A stretch of DNA of 56,975 bases, from the NCBI GenBank assembly GCA_016720685.1, contig JADKKC010000025.1, positions 1 to 56,975 on the forward strand, given 5' to 3'. The stretch comes from Zoogloea sp. GTDB lineage: Bacteria; Pseudomonadota; Gammaproteobacteria; Burkholderiales; Rhodocyclaceae. The translations under genes were made by a program, and so were the position numbers. This document shows positions 27,545-36,581 of the stretch, piece after piece (the stretch's first letter is position 1; every line of letters starts with the position of its first letter). The notes under the pieces were generated by a model, which saw only the letters and a program-made list of their open reading frames with translations, ran no database searches and had not been told where the DNA came from.

Positions 27545-28647
27545 TTATTTCTTGGCGGCCTTGGCGTTGCGGTTTGCCTGTTGCATGAAGTTGTCGTAGC
27601 GGTTTTCGGCTACGGCGAACCATTGCAGCTGGTCTTCGCGGAATTTCTTCCAGGGTTCGTAGATCTTCTTGAACTTGGGATTCTTGGCCGCGGTTTCTTC
27701 GTAGAGCTCATGGGCGGCCTTGTAGGCGGCAGCCATGACGTCGTTCGGGAAGGGGCGCAGCTGGGTGCCGGCGCCGACGAGCTGCTTGAGGGCGTTCGGG
27801 TTCTTGGCGTCGTAGCGGGCCTGCATTTCGGCGTGGGCGTAGAGGCAGGCGTCCTCCAGGATGGTCTGGTATTCCTTCGGGAGGGAGGCCCACTGCTTCT
27901 GGTTTACATACAGGGAGATCTGCGGGCCGCCTTCCCAGAAACCCGGGTAGTAGTAGTACTTGGCAACCTTGTTGAAGCCGAGCTTCTGGTCGTCGTAGGG
28001 GCCGATCCATTCGGCGGCGTCGATGGTGCCTTTTTCGAGGGCCGGGTAGATGTCGCCGCCCGGGATCTGCTGGGGCACGACGCCCAGCTTGGCGAGCACC
28101 TGCCCGGCGAAGCCGCCGCAGCGGAACTTGAGGCCCTGCAGGTCGGCGACGGTCTTGATCTCCTTGCGGAACCAGCCGCCCATCTGGGCGCCCGTATTGC
28201 CGCAGGGGATGTTGTAGATGTTGTATTCCTTGAAGAACTCGCGGAACAGCTCGAGGCCGCCGCCGTCCATCATCCAGGCGGTCTGCTGGCGGCTGTTGAG
28301 GCCGAACGGAATGGCAGTGTCGAGGGCGAAGGTGGATCCTTGCCGACAAAATAGTAGGAGCAGGTGTGGCCGCACTCGACGGTGCCATCCTTGACGGCAT
28401 CCATCACGCCGGGGCCCGGAACGATTTCACCGGCCGCGAAGACCTGGATCTGGAATTTGCCGCCCGTGGCCGCGGCTACGCGTTTGGACACCACTTCGGC
28501 GCCGCCGAAGATGGTGTCGAGGCTTTTGGGGAAGCTCGAGGCCAGGCGCCATTTGATGGTCGGCAACTCGGCTGCGATTGCAGGTGCGGCGACTGCTCCG
28601 ACAGCAACGCCTGCGCTGGCTTTTTTCAGAAATGAACGTCGTTCCAC
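27545..28647 (-). CDS. dctP: TRAP transporter substrate-binding protein, TakP-like, copy 1 (one frameshift)
   Basis: About 367 residues when corrected. It starts MERRSFLKKASAGVAVGAVA, a twin-arginine-type signal peptide, so it is periplasmic. The frame breaks after VGKDP because one G is missing near 28331-28335; the paralogue next door has the complete triplet at the equivalent place, which makes a sequencing error likely. The body then reads FALDTAIPFGLNSRQQ, LKFRCGGFAGQVLAKLGVVP and EKGTIDAAEWIGPYDDQKLG, close to TakP-type proteins that bind 2-oxo acids. The arginine of LKFR is the usual carboxylate ligand; C replaces the I or M found next to it in relatives. No DctQ/DctM genes are nearby. 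Confidence 0.9.
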
Positions 28648-28775
28648 TTTGTCTCCTTTTTATTGCGCTGCGAAAGTTGAATCGATTATTGATGAGGCCC
28701 GGGGAGCCCTGACATTACGGAAAACCCTATGCTGCTTTGCGGAAAAAACGATGCCTGATACGGGTGCTTGTGCCG

Positions 28776-28801
28776 GCCCCGCCGGGTTTTCCCGGCGGGG
28801 C
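28776..28801. terminator. GC-rich hairpin after the second dctP gene
   Basis: Perfect 11-base stem GCCCCGCCGGG with a TTTT loop, 12 bases past the stop of the minus-strand gene. The U tract is poor, so it may be a weak or Rho-assisted terminator. Confidence 0.6.
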
Positions 28802-28812
28802 TGTTTCGATGG

Positions 28813-29916
28813 CTACTTCTTGGCGCGCGCGGCGCTGTGGCGTGCCGCCTGCATGAAGTTGTCGAAACGGTTTTCGGCCACGGCAAACCATTGCAGCTCT
28901 TCGTCGCGGAATTTTCTCCAGTGATCGTAAATCTTCTTGAATTTTGCGTTCTTGGCCGCGGTTTCTTCGTAGATTTCGTTGCTGGCCTTGTAGGCTGCGG
29001 CCATCACGTCGTTGGGGAAGGGGCGCAGTTGGGTGCCGGCGCCGATCAGATGCTTGAGCGCCTCCGGGTTGCGTGCATCGTAACGGGCCTGCATTTCGGC
29101 GTGAGCGTAGGCACAGGCATCTTCGAGTATGGCCTGGTATTCCTTCGGCAGTTCGGCAAACTTCTGGGCGTTGATGTAGATGGAAAGCTGGGCGCCACCT
29201 TCCCAGAAACCCGGGTAGTAGTAGAACTTGGCAACCCGGTTGAAGCCGAGCTTCTGGTCGTCGTAGGGCGAGACCCATTCGGCGGCGTCGATGGTGCCTT
29301 TTTCGAGCGAAGGGTAGATGTCGCCGGCGGGGATCTGCTGCGGAACGACGCCGAGCTTGCTCAGCACCTGCCCGGCAAAGCCCCCGATACGGAACTTGAG
29401 GCCCCGGAGGTCTTCAACGGTCTTGATCTCTTTGCGGAACCAGCCGCCCATCTGGGTGCCGGTGTTGCCACAGGGAATGCTGTAGATGTTGTAATCCTTG
29501 AAGAATTCGCGCAACAGCTCGAGGCCGCCGCCGCTCAACTGCCAGGCGCTGTGCTGGCGGCTGTTGAGGCCGAAGGGGATGGCGGTATCGAAGGCGAAGG
29601 TGGGATCCTTGCCGATGAAGTAATACGACGCGGTATGGCCACATTCGACGGTGCCGTCCTTGACCGCATCGAGCACGCCGGGGCTGGGTACGATCTCGCC
29701 GGCGGCGAAGAGGCTGATCTGGAATTTGCCGCCCGTGGCTGCCGCCACGTGCTTGGCGACGGTTTCGGAGGCGCCGAAGATGGCGTCCAGGGTCTTCGGG
29801 AAGCTTGAAGCCAGACGCCACTTGATGGTGGGCAGTTCGCTGGCCAGGGCCGGAGCGGCCGCGGCGCCAACGGCAATACCCACGCCGGCCTGTTTCAGGA
29901 AGGAACGCCTTTCCAT
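28813..29916 (-). CDS. dctP: TRAP transporter substrate-binding protein, TakP-like, copy 2
   Basis: 367 residues, intact, a close paralogue of the gene immediately downstream. A Tat-like signal (MERRSFLKQAGVGIAVGAAA) is followed by the mature SELPTIKWRLASSFPKTLDA. Ligand-region motifs: LKFRIGGFAGQVLSKLGVVP and EKGTIDAAEWVSPYDDQKLG, then FYYYPGFWEGGAQLS. These match TakP-like proteins for 2-oxo acids. Copy 1 differs in the FRC/FRI ligand position and in the IGPYDD/VSPYDD loop, suggesting related but different ligands. The membrane components are not in this window, so both must use a transporter encoded elsewhere. Confidence 0.94.
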   Translation of the reverse strand: MERRSFLKQAGVGIAVGAAAAPALASELPTIKWRLASSFPKTLDAIFGASETVAKHVAAATGGKFQISLFAAGEIVPSPGVLDAVKDGTVECGHTASYYFIGKDPTFAFDTAIPFGLNSRQHSAWQLSGGGLELLREFFKDYNIYSIPCGNTGTQMGGWFRKEIKTVEDLRGLKFRIGGFAGQVLSKLGVVPQQIPAGDIYPSLEKGTIDAAEWVSPYDDQKLGFNRVAKFYYYPGFWEGGAQLSIYINAQKFAELPKEYQAILEDACAYAHAEMQARYDARNPEALKHLIGAGTQLRPFPNDVMAAAYKASNEIYEETAAKNAKFKKIYDHWRKFRDEELQWFAVAENRFDNFMQAARHSAARAKK

Positions 29917-29981
29917 GATGTTTCCCCTTCTTTCTGTTTGACGAACGGTAAAGCGAATTATTCGGGCTGGATCCGCCGGGT

Positions 29982-31322
29982 TCAGGCGCCGGCGACGGTC
30001 ATGCGCTCGACGAGAATCGAGCCGCAGTGCTTGGAGCCGCGCACCAGCATATCGGAGCCGATTTCCTGGATGCCCATCAGCATGTCCTTCAGGTTGCCGG
30101 CGATGGTGATCTCGTGCACCGGGTACTGGATGATGCCGTTTTCGACCCAGAAGCCGGCCGCGCCGCGGGAGTAGTCGCCGGTGACGTAATTGACGCCGTG
30201 GCCGAGCAGCTCGGTGACGAGCAGGCCGCGGCCCATCTGTTTGAGCAGACCGTCGAGATCGTACTGGCCGGGCTTGACCAGCAGGTTGTGGCTGCCGCCG
30301 GCGTTGCCGGTGGTCGTCATGCCGAGCTTGCGGGCCGAGTAGGTGCTGAGGAAATAACCCTGCAGCACGCCGTCGATGATGATCTCGCGGTCTTTCGTGG
30401 CCACGCCGTCGTCGTCGAAGGGGCTGCTGGCGAAGGCCTTGGGCAGGTGCGGGCGCTCGGAGATCTGGATGTGGGACGGGAAAACCTGCTTGCCCAGGCT
30501 GTCCATCAGGAAGGTGGATTTGCGGTACAGGGCGCCGCCGCTGACCGCATGCACGAAGGCGCCGATAAGGCCTGCAGCCAGCGGGGCTTCGAAAAGCACC
30601 GGCACTTCGCAGGTGGGAATCTGCCGGGCGCCGAGGCGGGCCAGGGCGCGACGGGCGGCAAAGGTGCCGATTTCGTCGGCGGGGGCCAGTTCGGAGGGGT
30701 CGCGCTTGGTGGTGTACCAGTCGTCGCGCTGCATGTCGTCGCCTTCGCCGGCGATCACCGAGCACGACAGGTAGTGCCGCGAGCTGGCGTAGCCGCCCAT
30801 GAAGCCGAGGCTGTTGGCCGAGATGAAGTGGGATTCCTGCATCGAGATGCTGGCCCCTTCCGAGTTGCGGATCTCGGGGCTTACCGCAAAGGCCGCCTGC
30901 TCGCAGCGACGGGCGATTTCGATGGCTTCCTCGACCGGGATTTTCCACGGGTGGTGCAGATCGAAATCGGGGAACTCCCTGGCCAGCAGCGCTTCGTCGG
31001 GCAGGCCGGCGGCGGGGTCGGGGGCGGTGAAGCGGGCGATCGACACGGCTGCGTCGACGGTGGCCTTGAGGGCGTTTTTCGAGAAATCGGAAGTGCTGGC
31101 GTAGCCGCGCTTCTGGCCGTCGTAGATGGTGACGCCGACGCCCTTGTCGCGGTTGTATTCGATGGTGTCCACCTCGTCGCGGCGGACGCTGACGGACTGG
31201 CCGAAGCCCTCGGAGACATCGACCTCGCAGGCTGTCGCGCCGCGTTTTCTGGCGAATTTGAGGATGTCCTCGGCGATGGTCTTGAGTTTGTCCTGAGTGA
31301 AGCTGAAACGGGTGTCGGCCAT
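29982..31322 (-). CDS. pmbA: Metalloprotease PmbA/TldE homologue
   Basis: 446 residues from ATG 31322 (MADTRFSFTQDKLKTIAEDI). TldD/PmbA form a heterodimeric peptidase that matures modified peptides and degrades CcdA-like proteins; the PmbA subunit lacks the zinc site. Family features: GQSVSVRRDEVDTIEYNRDK, SRHYLSCSVIAGEGDDMQRD, SPFDDDGVATKDREIIIDGV and the C-terminal EIGSDMLVRGSKHCGSILVE. tldD is not adjacent. The gene is divergent from darP, with the two starts 67 bases apart. Confidence 0.95.
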   Translation of the reverse strand: MADTRFSFTQDKLKTIAEDILKFARKRGATACEVDVSEGFGQSVSVRRDEVDTIEYNRDKGVGVTIYDGQKRGYASTSDFSKNALKATVDAAVSIARFTAPDPAAGLPDEALLAREFPDFDLHHPWKIPVEEAIEIARRCEQAAFAVSPEIRNSEGASISMQESHFISANSLGFMGGYASSRHYLSCSVIAGEGDDMQRDDWYTTKRDPSELAPADEIGTFAARRALARLGARQIPTCEVPVLFEAPLAAGLIGAFVHAVSGGALYRKSTFLMDSLGKQVFPSHIQISERPHLPKAFASSPFDDDGVATKDREIIIDGVLQGYFLSTYSARKLGMTTTGNAGGSHNLLVKPGQYDLDGLLKQMGRGLLVTELLGHGVNYVTGDYSRGAAGFWVENGIIQYPVHEITIAGNLKDMLMGIQEIGSDMLVRGSKHCGSILVERMTVAGA

Positions 31323-31352
31323 GGCTTTCCGGGTTGAGGCTGGGCTAAAGGC

Positions 31353-31358
31353 TATAAT
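31353..31358 (+). promoter_or_regulatory. Probable darP promoter (-10 TATAAT)
   Basis: A perfect TATAAT 31 bases before the darP start. The -35 region is weak. Confidence 0.55.
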
Positions 31359-31389
31359 CTTACCCTCACAGAGCACTTCACGCGCCCAG

Positions 31390-31956
31390 ATGGCCAAGCA
31401 CAAATACTCCCCAGACGAAGAATACGATGGTCCCAGCAAGTCGCAACTCAAGCGCGACAGCACCGCCCTGCAGGATCTCGGCCGCGAACTGGCCGAACTT
31501 GGCAAGGAGCGGCTGGCCAAGGTGCCTATCGACGAGGATCTTCGCGATGCGGTCAAGGATTACCAGCGTTTCACCGCCCACGAGGCCAAGCGCCGGCAAC
31601 TCCAGTACATCGGCAAGTTGATGCGCAACGTCGATCCTGAACCGGTTCGCGCTGCGCTGGACGCCTTCAAGGGTGTTTCGGCGGTCGAGACGGCAAGGAT
31701 GCACAAGCTCGAGGCCCTGCGCACTAAATTGATCGAAGACGAGAAGACGCTGCACGGCATCGCCGAAGCTCATCCGGGCGTCGACCTGCAACAGCTTCGC
31801 GTGCTGCGTCGCAATGCGATCAAGGAAAAAGAAGCCAACAAGCCGCCGCGCGCCTATCGCGAATTGTTCCGCGTGCTGCGCGAGCTGGAGGAGGGCGGCG
31901 CCGCAGCGGGTTCCGGGTCCTTCGACGAGGAAGCCGAAGCTGGGGACGAGGCATGA
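31390..31956 (+). CDS. darP: Ribosome biogenesis factor DarP (YjgA family)
   Basis: 188 residues, almost entirely helical and highly charged, with no membrane segment. The family pattern PSKSQLKRDSTALQDLGREL at the start, VKDYQRFTAHEAKRRQLQYI in the middle and FRVLRELEEGG at the end match YjgA. YjgA/DarP associates with late 50S precursors and helps peptidyl-transferase-centre maturation. Start at ATG 31390 (MAKHKYSPDEEYDG); upstream in-frame sequence is antisense to pmbA. The stop overlaps the mogA start (ATGA). Confidence 0.94.
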   Translation: MAKHKYSPDEEYDGPSKSQLKRDSTALQDLGRELAELGKERLAKVPIDEDLRDAVKDYQRFTAHEAKRRQLQYIGKLMRNVDPEPVRAALDAFKGVSAVETARMHKLEALRTKLIEDEKTLHGIAEAHPGVDLQQLRVLRRNAIKEKEANKPPRAYRELFRVLRELEEGGAAAGSGSFDEEAEAGDEA

Positions 31957-32540
31957 GCGAAACCCTGAGGATCGGCCTTGTTTCCATCAGCGACCGCGCT
32001 TCCAGCGGTGTGTATGAAGACAAGGGCGTTCCGGCCCTGAAGGAGTGGTTCGGCAAGGCCCTGGCGTCGCCGTGGGTCATGGAAACCCGCCTGATTCCCG
32101 ACGAACAGGCAGACATCGAGGCCACGTTGATCGAACTGTGCGACGTGGCCGGCTGCAACCTGGTGCTCACCACCGGCGGCACCGGCCCGGCGCCGCGGGA
32201 CGTGACACCCGAAGCCACGCTGGCCGTGGCACACAAGGTGATGCCCGGCTTTGGCGAGCAGATGCGCCAGATCAGCCTGGCCTTTGTGCCCACCGCGATC
32301 CTGTCGCGGCAGGTGGGCGTGATCCGCGGCAACTCGCTGATCCTCAACCTGCCCGGCCAGCCCAAGGCAATCGCCGAAACGCTGGAAGGCTTGAAGGGTG
32401 CCGACGGCCATCAGAAGGTGCCCGGCATCTTTGCCGCCGTGCCGTACTGCATCGACCTCATCGGCGGTCCTTACGTGGAAACGAACGACGCGGTGGTCAA
32501 GGCGTTTCGGCCGAAGTCGGCGATCCGGCCCAAGGGCTGA
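31953..32540 (+). CDS. mogA: Molybdopterin adenylyltransferase
   Basis: 195 residues. Adenylates molybdopterin before molybdenum insertion. Motifs: IGLVSISDRASSGVYEDKGV at the start, LTTGGTGPAPRDVTPEATLA (MPT-binding loop) and LILNLPGQPKAIAETLEG. It is translationally coupled to darP. The molybdoenzyme MsrP is encoded 1.4 kb downstream, a plausible user of the cofactor. Confidence 0.95.
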   Translation: MSETLRIGLVSISDRASSGVYEDKGVPALKEWFGKALASPWVMETRLIPDEQADIEATLIELCDVAGCNLVLTTGGTGPAPRDVTPEATLAVAHKVMPGFGEQMRQISLAFVPTAILSRQVGVIRGNSLILNLPGQPKAIAETLEGLKGADGHQKVPGIFAAVPYCIDLIGGPYVETNDAVVKAFRPKSAIRPKG

Positions 32541-32552
32541 AGCTTGAGGAGC

Positions 32553-32567
32553 GGGCCTGGCCCGCGT
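32553..32567. terminator. Hairpin between convergent mogA and DUF1294 genes
   Basis: Perfect palindrome GCGGGCC-T-GGCCCGC in the 28-base gap. The one-base loop means fewer pairs form in RNA, and there is no U tract, so this is a weak call. Confidence 0.4.
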
Positions 32568-32568
32568 G

Positions 32569-33171
32569 TCAGGCCCCGCCGAAAACGGTGTGCAGGCCCG
32601 CTCTGGCAATCACACCGAGAGCCGCGCAGTTGAGTGCCACGGTCATCCAGAACACCCGCCGGAATGAAACCTTGCGGGTCTTGTGGCGATACCTGCGCTG
32701 CGCCAGCAGCGCCCCCGGCCAACCGCCGATCAGTGCAAACAGGTGCAGGGTGGTCTCCGGCGTCCGCCATCTGCCGCTCTCGGCGGAAATCTTGTCCCAG
32801 AGGTACATGACAAAGGCGAGGAGACTGGCCACGGCGTAAAAGCCGAGTACCGCGAACGGCAATGCGCCGCGTACGCAGGCCGCGGCGAGGGCGATAACAA
32901 AAATCCCGAGCAATACCATCGATAGCGCGCTGTCGCCCTGCGTCGCCGCTGCAGTCCTGGCTTCTTCGGCAAAGGCGACATTCGCTGCACGCGCCCGGCC
33001 GTTGGTGTCGAGTTGTAATTCGTAGGTCAGCAGCGCATCTTCGGCTGGCCGCCGGTGGCGCGACTGGAAGGATTGGATGTGCACAAAAACCCGCTCACTC
33101 CCGCCGTTCGGAGTGATGAAGCCGAAGCCTTTTTCGTCGTTCCATTGGGTGAGTCTGCCTTGGTAGCGCAT
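32569..33171 (-). CDS. Cold-shock domain fused to DUF1294 membrane domain
   Basis: 200 residues. Residues 1-65 form a cold-shock/OB domain with the RNP1-like KGFGFITPNGGSERVFVH. From about 80 on there are three or four membrane segments and the DUF1294 signature YLWDKISAESGRWRTPE, followed by LIGGWPGALLAQRRYRHKTR. This CSD-DUF1294 fusion is widespread in proteobacteria; its role is unknown. The gene is complete. Confidence 0.9.
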   Translation of the reverse strand: MRYQGRLTQWNDEKGFGFITPNGGSERVFVHIQSFQSRHRRPAEDALLTYELQLDTNGRARAANVAFAEEARTAAATQGDSALSMVLLGIFVIALAAACVRGALPFAVLGFYAVASLLAFVMYLWDKISAESGRWRTPETTLHLFALIGGWPGALLAQRRYRHKTRKVSFRRVFWMTVALNCAALGVIARAGLHTVFGGA

Positions 33172-33252
33172 GGGGCGTGATGGACAGGCTGGCTATCCCG
33201 GAATTTTTTGAACCGCGATTCTAATCGCATCCGGGATTTTTCCTTTTCGGCC

Positions 33253-33921
33253 TCACTTCGCGAATATCTTGATCACCTTGCCTTCGAACTTCGGTTTGGG
33301 CAGGTAGCCGCCGGCAAGTTGCTTCCGCCGTTCCTGTTCCCGCCACCATGCCCGGATTCCAAGCAGCGCCACGGTGATGACCGCATAGACCAGCGGCCAG
33401 GTCACGTCCTTCTTCACCAGCCACCAAAAGTGCACGCAGCCGAGGATCGCGATGGGGTAGATCGAGCGGTGCAGGCTTTGCCAGCGGCGTCCGCCGAGTT
33501 TGCGGATGGCGAAATTGCTGGACGTGACGGCCAGCGGAAGCATCAGCATCAGTGCGGCGAAGCCGACGGTGATGAAGGGGCGCTTGATGATGTCCTTGGC
33601 AATCGCTTCCCAGTCGAAGAACTGGTCGAGCCAGACATAGGTGAGCAGGTGGCTGAGGCCGTAGGCGAAGGTGAACAGGCCGAGCATGCGCCGCAGGCGG
33701 ATGAGCCAGTGCCAGCCGGTGTATTTGCGCAGCGGCGTTACGGTGAGGGTGATCAGCAGGAAGCGCAGGGTCCATTCGCCCAGGCTGCGGGTGACCGTCT
33801 CGATGGGATTGGCGCCGAGGGTGTCGAGTTCGAAGCCGCGCCACAAAAAAAATCCGGGAATCAGGCAGGCGAGGAAAAGGGCGCTCTTGATGGCGGCCAG
33901 TTGCGGGGAGCTGGGTGTCAT
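33253..33921 (-). CDS. msrQ: Heme-binding membrane subunit of periplasmic methionine sulfoxide reductase
   Basis: 222 residues, about six membrane helices. MsrQ (YedZ) passes electrons from the quinone pool or flavin reductase to MsrP for repair of oxidised periplasmic proteins. Conserved heme-ligand histidines are in FTFAYGLSHLLTYVWLD and LHRSIYPIAILGCVHFWWLV. Other family residues: WRGFELDTLGANPIETVTRS and LGEWTLRFLLITLTVTPLRK. ATG 33921 was chosen for family length. It follows msrP by 16 bases. Confidence 0.96.
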   Translation of the reverse strand: MTPSSPQLAAIKSALFLACLIPGFFLWRGFELDTLGANPIETVTRSLGEWTLRFLLITLTVTPLRKYTGWHWLIRLRRMLGLFTFAYGLSHLLTYVWLDQFFDWEAIAKDIIKRPFITVGFAALMLMLPLAVTSSNFAIRKLGGRRWQSLHRSIYPIAILGCVHFWWLVKKDVTWPLVYAVITVALLGIRAWWREQERRKQLAGGYLPKPKFEGKVIKIFAK

Positions 33922-33937
33922 GTTTGGGGGCGGGTAG

Positions 33938-34858
33938 TCAGAAGAAGCGGCGCAGATCCATGCCGGAATACATCGCGGCAACCTGGTCGGCGTAGCCGTT
34001 GTACATCAGGGTTTTACGCTTGCTGAATTCTCCGATGCGACGTTCGGTGGCCTGGCTCCAGCGCGGGTGGTCCACGTCCGGATTGACGTTGGAGTAGAAA
34101 CCGTACTCCGACGGGCCGGCCTTCATCCAGGCGGTGACGGGCTGTTTTTCCACGAGGCGGATGGCAACGATGGATTTGCCGCTCTTGAAACCGTATTTCC
34201 ACGGCACGACCAGACGGACCGGCGCGCCGTTCTGCACCGGCAGCACGTCGCCGTAAAGGCCGACGGCAAGGAGGGTGAGCGGGTGGCGGGCTTCGTCGAG
34301 GCGCAGGCCTTCGGTGTAGGGCCAGTCGAGCACGCCGCGGGTCATGGTGGTCTTGTCGTAGTGGGAAACGAATTCCACGTATTTGGCGCTGCCCTGCGGA
34401 TCGGCCTGCTTGAGCAGCGTGGCCAGCGGAATGCCGACCCACGGGATGACCATCGACCAGCCCTCGACGCAGCGCATGCGGTAGATGCGCTCTTCGAGCG
34501 GGGCGAGCTTGAGGATTTCGTCGATACCGAAGCTGCGCGGTTTATTGACCAGGCCCTCGATGCGGAGCTGCCATGGCGCAGGCTTGAGGCGATGGGTGTT
34601 CTCGGCCGGGTCGGATTTGTCGGTGCCGAGTTCGTAGAAGTTGTTGTAAGTGGTAACGGCCTTGCGCGAAGTCTGGCCTTCGGTGGTGCTCAGCGGGCTG
34701 GCGACGAGCGGGCCGAGGGCCGCGTGGGCATGCCCGGCGGGCAGGGCGGTGGCGAGTGCCAGGCCGCCTGCCTGGGCGATGAAGCGGCGGCGTGCCCGGT
34801 AGACGTCCGGATCGGTGATTTCGGACGGCAGGATGTCGGCAGGAGGGCGGATCAGCAT
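33938..34858 (-). CDS. msrP: Protein-methionine-sulfoxide reductase catalytic subunit (molybdoenzyme)
   Basis: 306 residues. Periplasmic molybdopterin enzyme that reduces methionine sulfoxide in proteins. A twin-arginine signal (RARRRFIAQAGGLALATALP, about 22-41) fits export after folding. The molybdenum-ligating cysteine is in YRMRCVEGWSMVIPWVG. Further motifs: TYNNFYELGTDKSDPAENTH and VRLVVPWKYGFKSGKSIVAI. It forms an operon with msrQ; mogA upstream supplies the cofactor pathway. Confidence 0.96.
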   Translation of the reverse strand: MLIRPPADILPSEITDPDVYRARRRFIAQAGGLALATALPAGHAHAALGPLVASPLSTTEGQTSRKAVTTYNNFYELGTDKSDPAENTHRLKPAPWQLRIEGLVNKPRSFGIDEILKLAPLEERIYRMRCVEGWSMVIPWVGIPLATLLKQADPQGSAKYVEFVSHYDKTTMTRGVLDWPYTEGLRLDEARHPLTLLAVGLYGDVLPVQNGAPVRLVVPWKYGFKSGKSIVAIRLVEKQPVTAWMKAGPSEYGFYSNVNPDVDHPRWSQATERRIGEFSKRKTLMYNGYADQVAAMYSGMDLRRFF

Positions 34859-35167
34859 GGCGGCGAGTCCAGTAAAGTGTGTTCTTTAGCGGTAGACGAT
34901 ACAGCGGACCGGAAATTACGCAGACGGCAGATTATTTTTCTGCCGGAGCTGCTTTGCAGCAGACCGCATTCCTGCCGGATCGTTTCGTATTGCGTCGGCG
35001 GGCATGCTGCCGTGGTTTGCGCCTAGCAGGCGCCAAGCCGACTCTGCTAAACTCGGAGACTGTTCAAGGTTTTCCGCGCGCTGCCGAGTAACCGGGTCTT
35101 GCCCAGTCCGGGATGCGCGTTTCGCGAGCCTGCACCCTTTCCCGCAAAGCCTGATTCCGGTTCCCCC
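34859..35167. promoter_or_regulatory. Divergent region between msrP and surE, with two hairpins
   Basis: 309 bases without a gene. It contains two adjacent hairpins: CGGCAGA-ttatttt-TCTGCCG (34925-34945) and GCTGC-ttt-GCAGC (34948-34960). Promoters for both msrPQ and the surE operon are expected. A TAAACT near 35046-35051 could be a -10 for surE, without a clear -35. Confidence 0.5.
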
Positions 35168-35911
35168 ATGCGTATTCTGCTGAGCAACGACGACGGTTAT
35201 TTTGCCCCCGGTCTTCAGGCCCTGGCTGCTGCCCTCTCCGATGTGGCCTAGATCGATGTAGTGGCGCCGGAGCGAGACCGCAGCGGCGCGAGCAATTCCC
35301 TCACGCTCGATCGTCCGCTGTCGCTGCGCAGGGCGGCCAGCGGTTTTCACTACGTCAATGGCACTCCCACCGATTGCGTGCATCTGGCTGTTACCGGCAT
35401 GCTCGACGAGTTGCCGGACATGGTGGTGTCGGGCATCAATCATGGTGCCAACATGGGTGACGACACGATCTACTCGGGTACCGTCGCCGCGGCCACCGAA
35501 GGTTTTCTCCTCGGAGTGCCGGCCATCGCGATTTCCCTGGTTGCCAAGGGCGCGTCCGATTTTTCCGGCGCAGCGCGCATCGCCCGCGAACTGGTAGAGC
35601 GTTATCAGCGCGATCCGGTACGCCAGCCCACGCTGCTCAACGTCAACGTGCCCGATCTGCCCTTCGACCAGATCAAGGGCATCCGGGTGACCCGCCTCGG
35701 CAAGCGCCACAAGGCCGAGCCGGTGATCAAGTCCACGACGCCGCGCAACGAAACCGTTTATTGGGTCGGCGCGGCCGGCGGCGCGCAGGATGCCGGCGAG
35801 GGGACTGATTTTCATGCGGTGGCCAACGGTTACGTGTCGGTCACGCCGCTGCAGATCGACCTGACCCACGTCGGCCAGATCGCCGGCATTCGGAACTGGC
35901 TCGGCCAATGA
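35168..35911 (+). CDS. surE: 5'-nucleotidase SurE (internal amber codon)
   Basis: 247 codons. Stationary-phase survival nucleotidase/exopolyphosphatase. The metal-binding start MRILLSNDDGYFAPGLQAL is intact. Codon 28 is TAG (35249-35251) where family members have a sense codon; a single G-to-T change from GAG would explain it. The frame continues perfectly as IDVVAPERDRSGASNSLTLD, NGTPTDCVHLAVTG, VSGINHGANMGDDTIYSGTV and ends IAGIRNWLGQ. If the amber is real, SurE would be absent unless suppressed or reinitiated. The stop overlaps the pcm start (ATGA). Confidence 0.92.
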
Positions 35912-36567
35912 CCAGCGAGGTTTTGCGGACGGCCCTTGCAAGCTGCCAGCGCGCCCGGGCGCGCATGATCGAGCGCCTGCGCGAGCAGGGCGTGCGTGAC
36001 GAGCGGGTGCTTGCCGCCATGATGGCGGTGCCGCGCCAGCTGTTCGTCGAAGAGGCCCTGGCCTCCCGTGCCTACGAAGACACGGCTTTGCCGCTCGGCT
36101 TGCAGCAGACCATCTCCCAGCCCTTCGTCGTTGCCCGGATGATTGAACTGCTTCGCGCCGGCCGTGAGCTCGGCAAGACGCTCGAGGTGGGCACCGGTTG
36201 TGGCTATCAGGCCGCGGTGCTGTCCCATGTTGCCACCGAGGTGTATTCGGTCGAGCGCCTCCGTCCGCTGCTCGACCGGGCCCGGGCCAATTTGCGCCAC
36301 CTGCGTCTTCCCAACGTGCGCCTGAAACATGCTGACGGTAGTGTTGGCCTGCCGGAAGCGGCGCCTTTCGATACGATCATTGTTGCTGCGGCTGCGCCCA
36401 AGGTGCCCCCCGCACTGACCGAACAACTCGCCGAAGGCGGGCGGCTGATCCTTCCGGTGGGCACCGCGGAGCAGCATCTCGTGCTCATAGAGCGCACGCC
36501 CCGCGGCTTCCGAGAAACACGTCTGAGTGCAGTGCGCTTCGTGCCGCTGTTGCCCGGCACTGAATGA
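35908..36567 (+). CDS. pcm: Protein-L-isoaspartate O-methyltransferase
   Basis: 219 residues. Repairs isoaspartyl residues in aged proteins using S-adenosylmethionine. Motifs: MAVPRQLFVEEALASRAYED, LGLQQTISQPFVVARMIELL, the SAM-binding LEVGTGCGYQAAVLS, and LTEQLAEGGRLILPVG. Length is typical. It overlaps surE and precedes nlpD by 14 bases, the classic stationary-phase cluster. Confidence 0.97.
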   Translation: MTSEVLRTALASCQRARARMIERLREQGVRDERVLAAMMAVPRQLFVEEALASRAYEDTALPLGLQQTISQPFVVARMIELLRAGRELGKTLEVGTGCGYQAAVLSHVATEVYSVERLRPLLDRARANLRHLRLPNVRLKHADGSVGLPEAAPFDTIIVAAAAPKVPPALTEQLAEGGRLILPVGTAEQHLVLIERTPRGFRETRLSAVRFVPLLPGTE

Positions 36568-36581
36568 TTGACCCCTAACGA

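Noticed and set aside
28813..30948. 711-residue frame joining pmbA antisense frame to dctP copy 2
   Set aside because: The upstream half is Arg/Pro-rich shadow of pmbA; the true start is the Tat-signal ATG at 29916.
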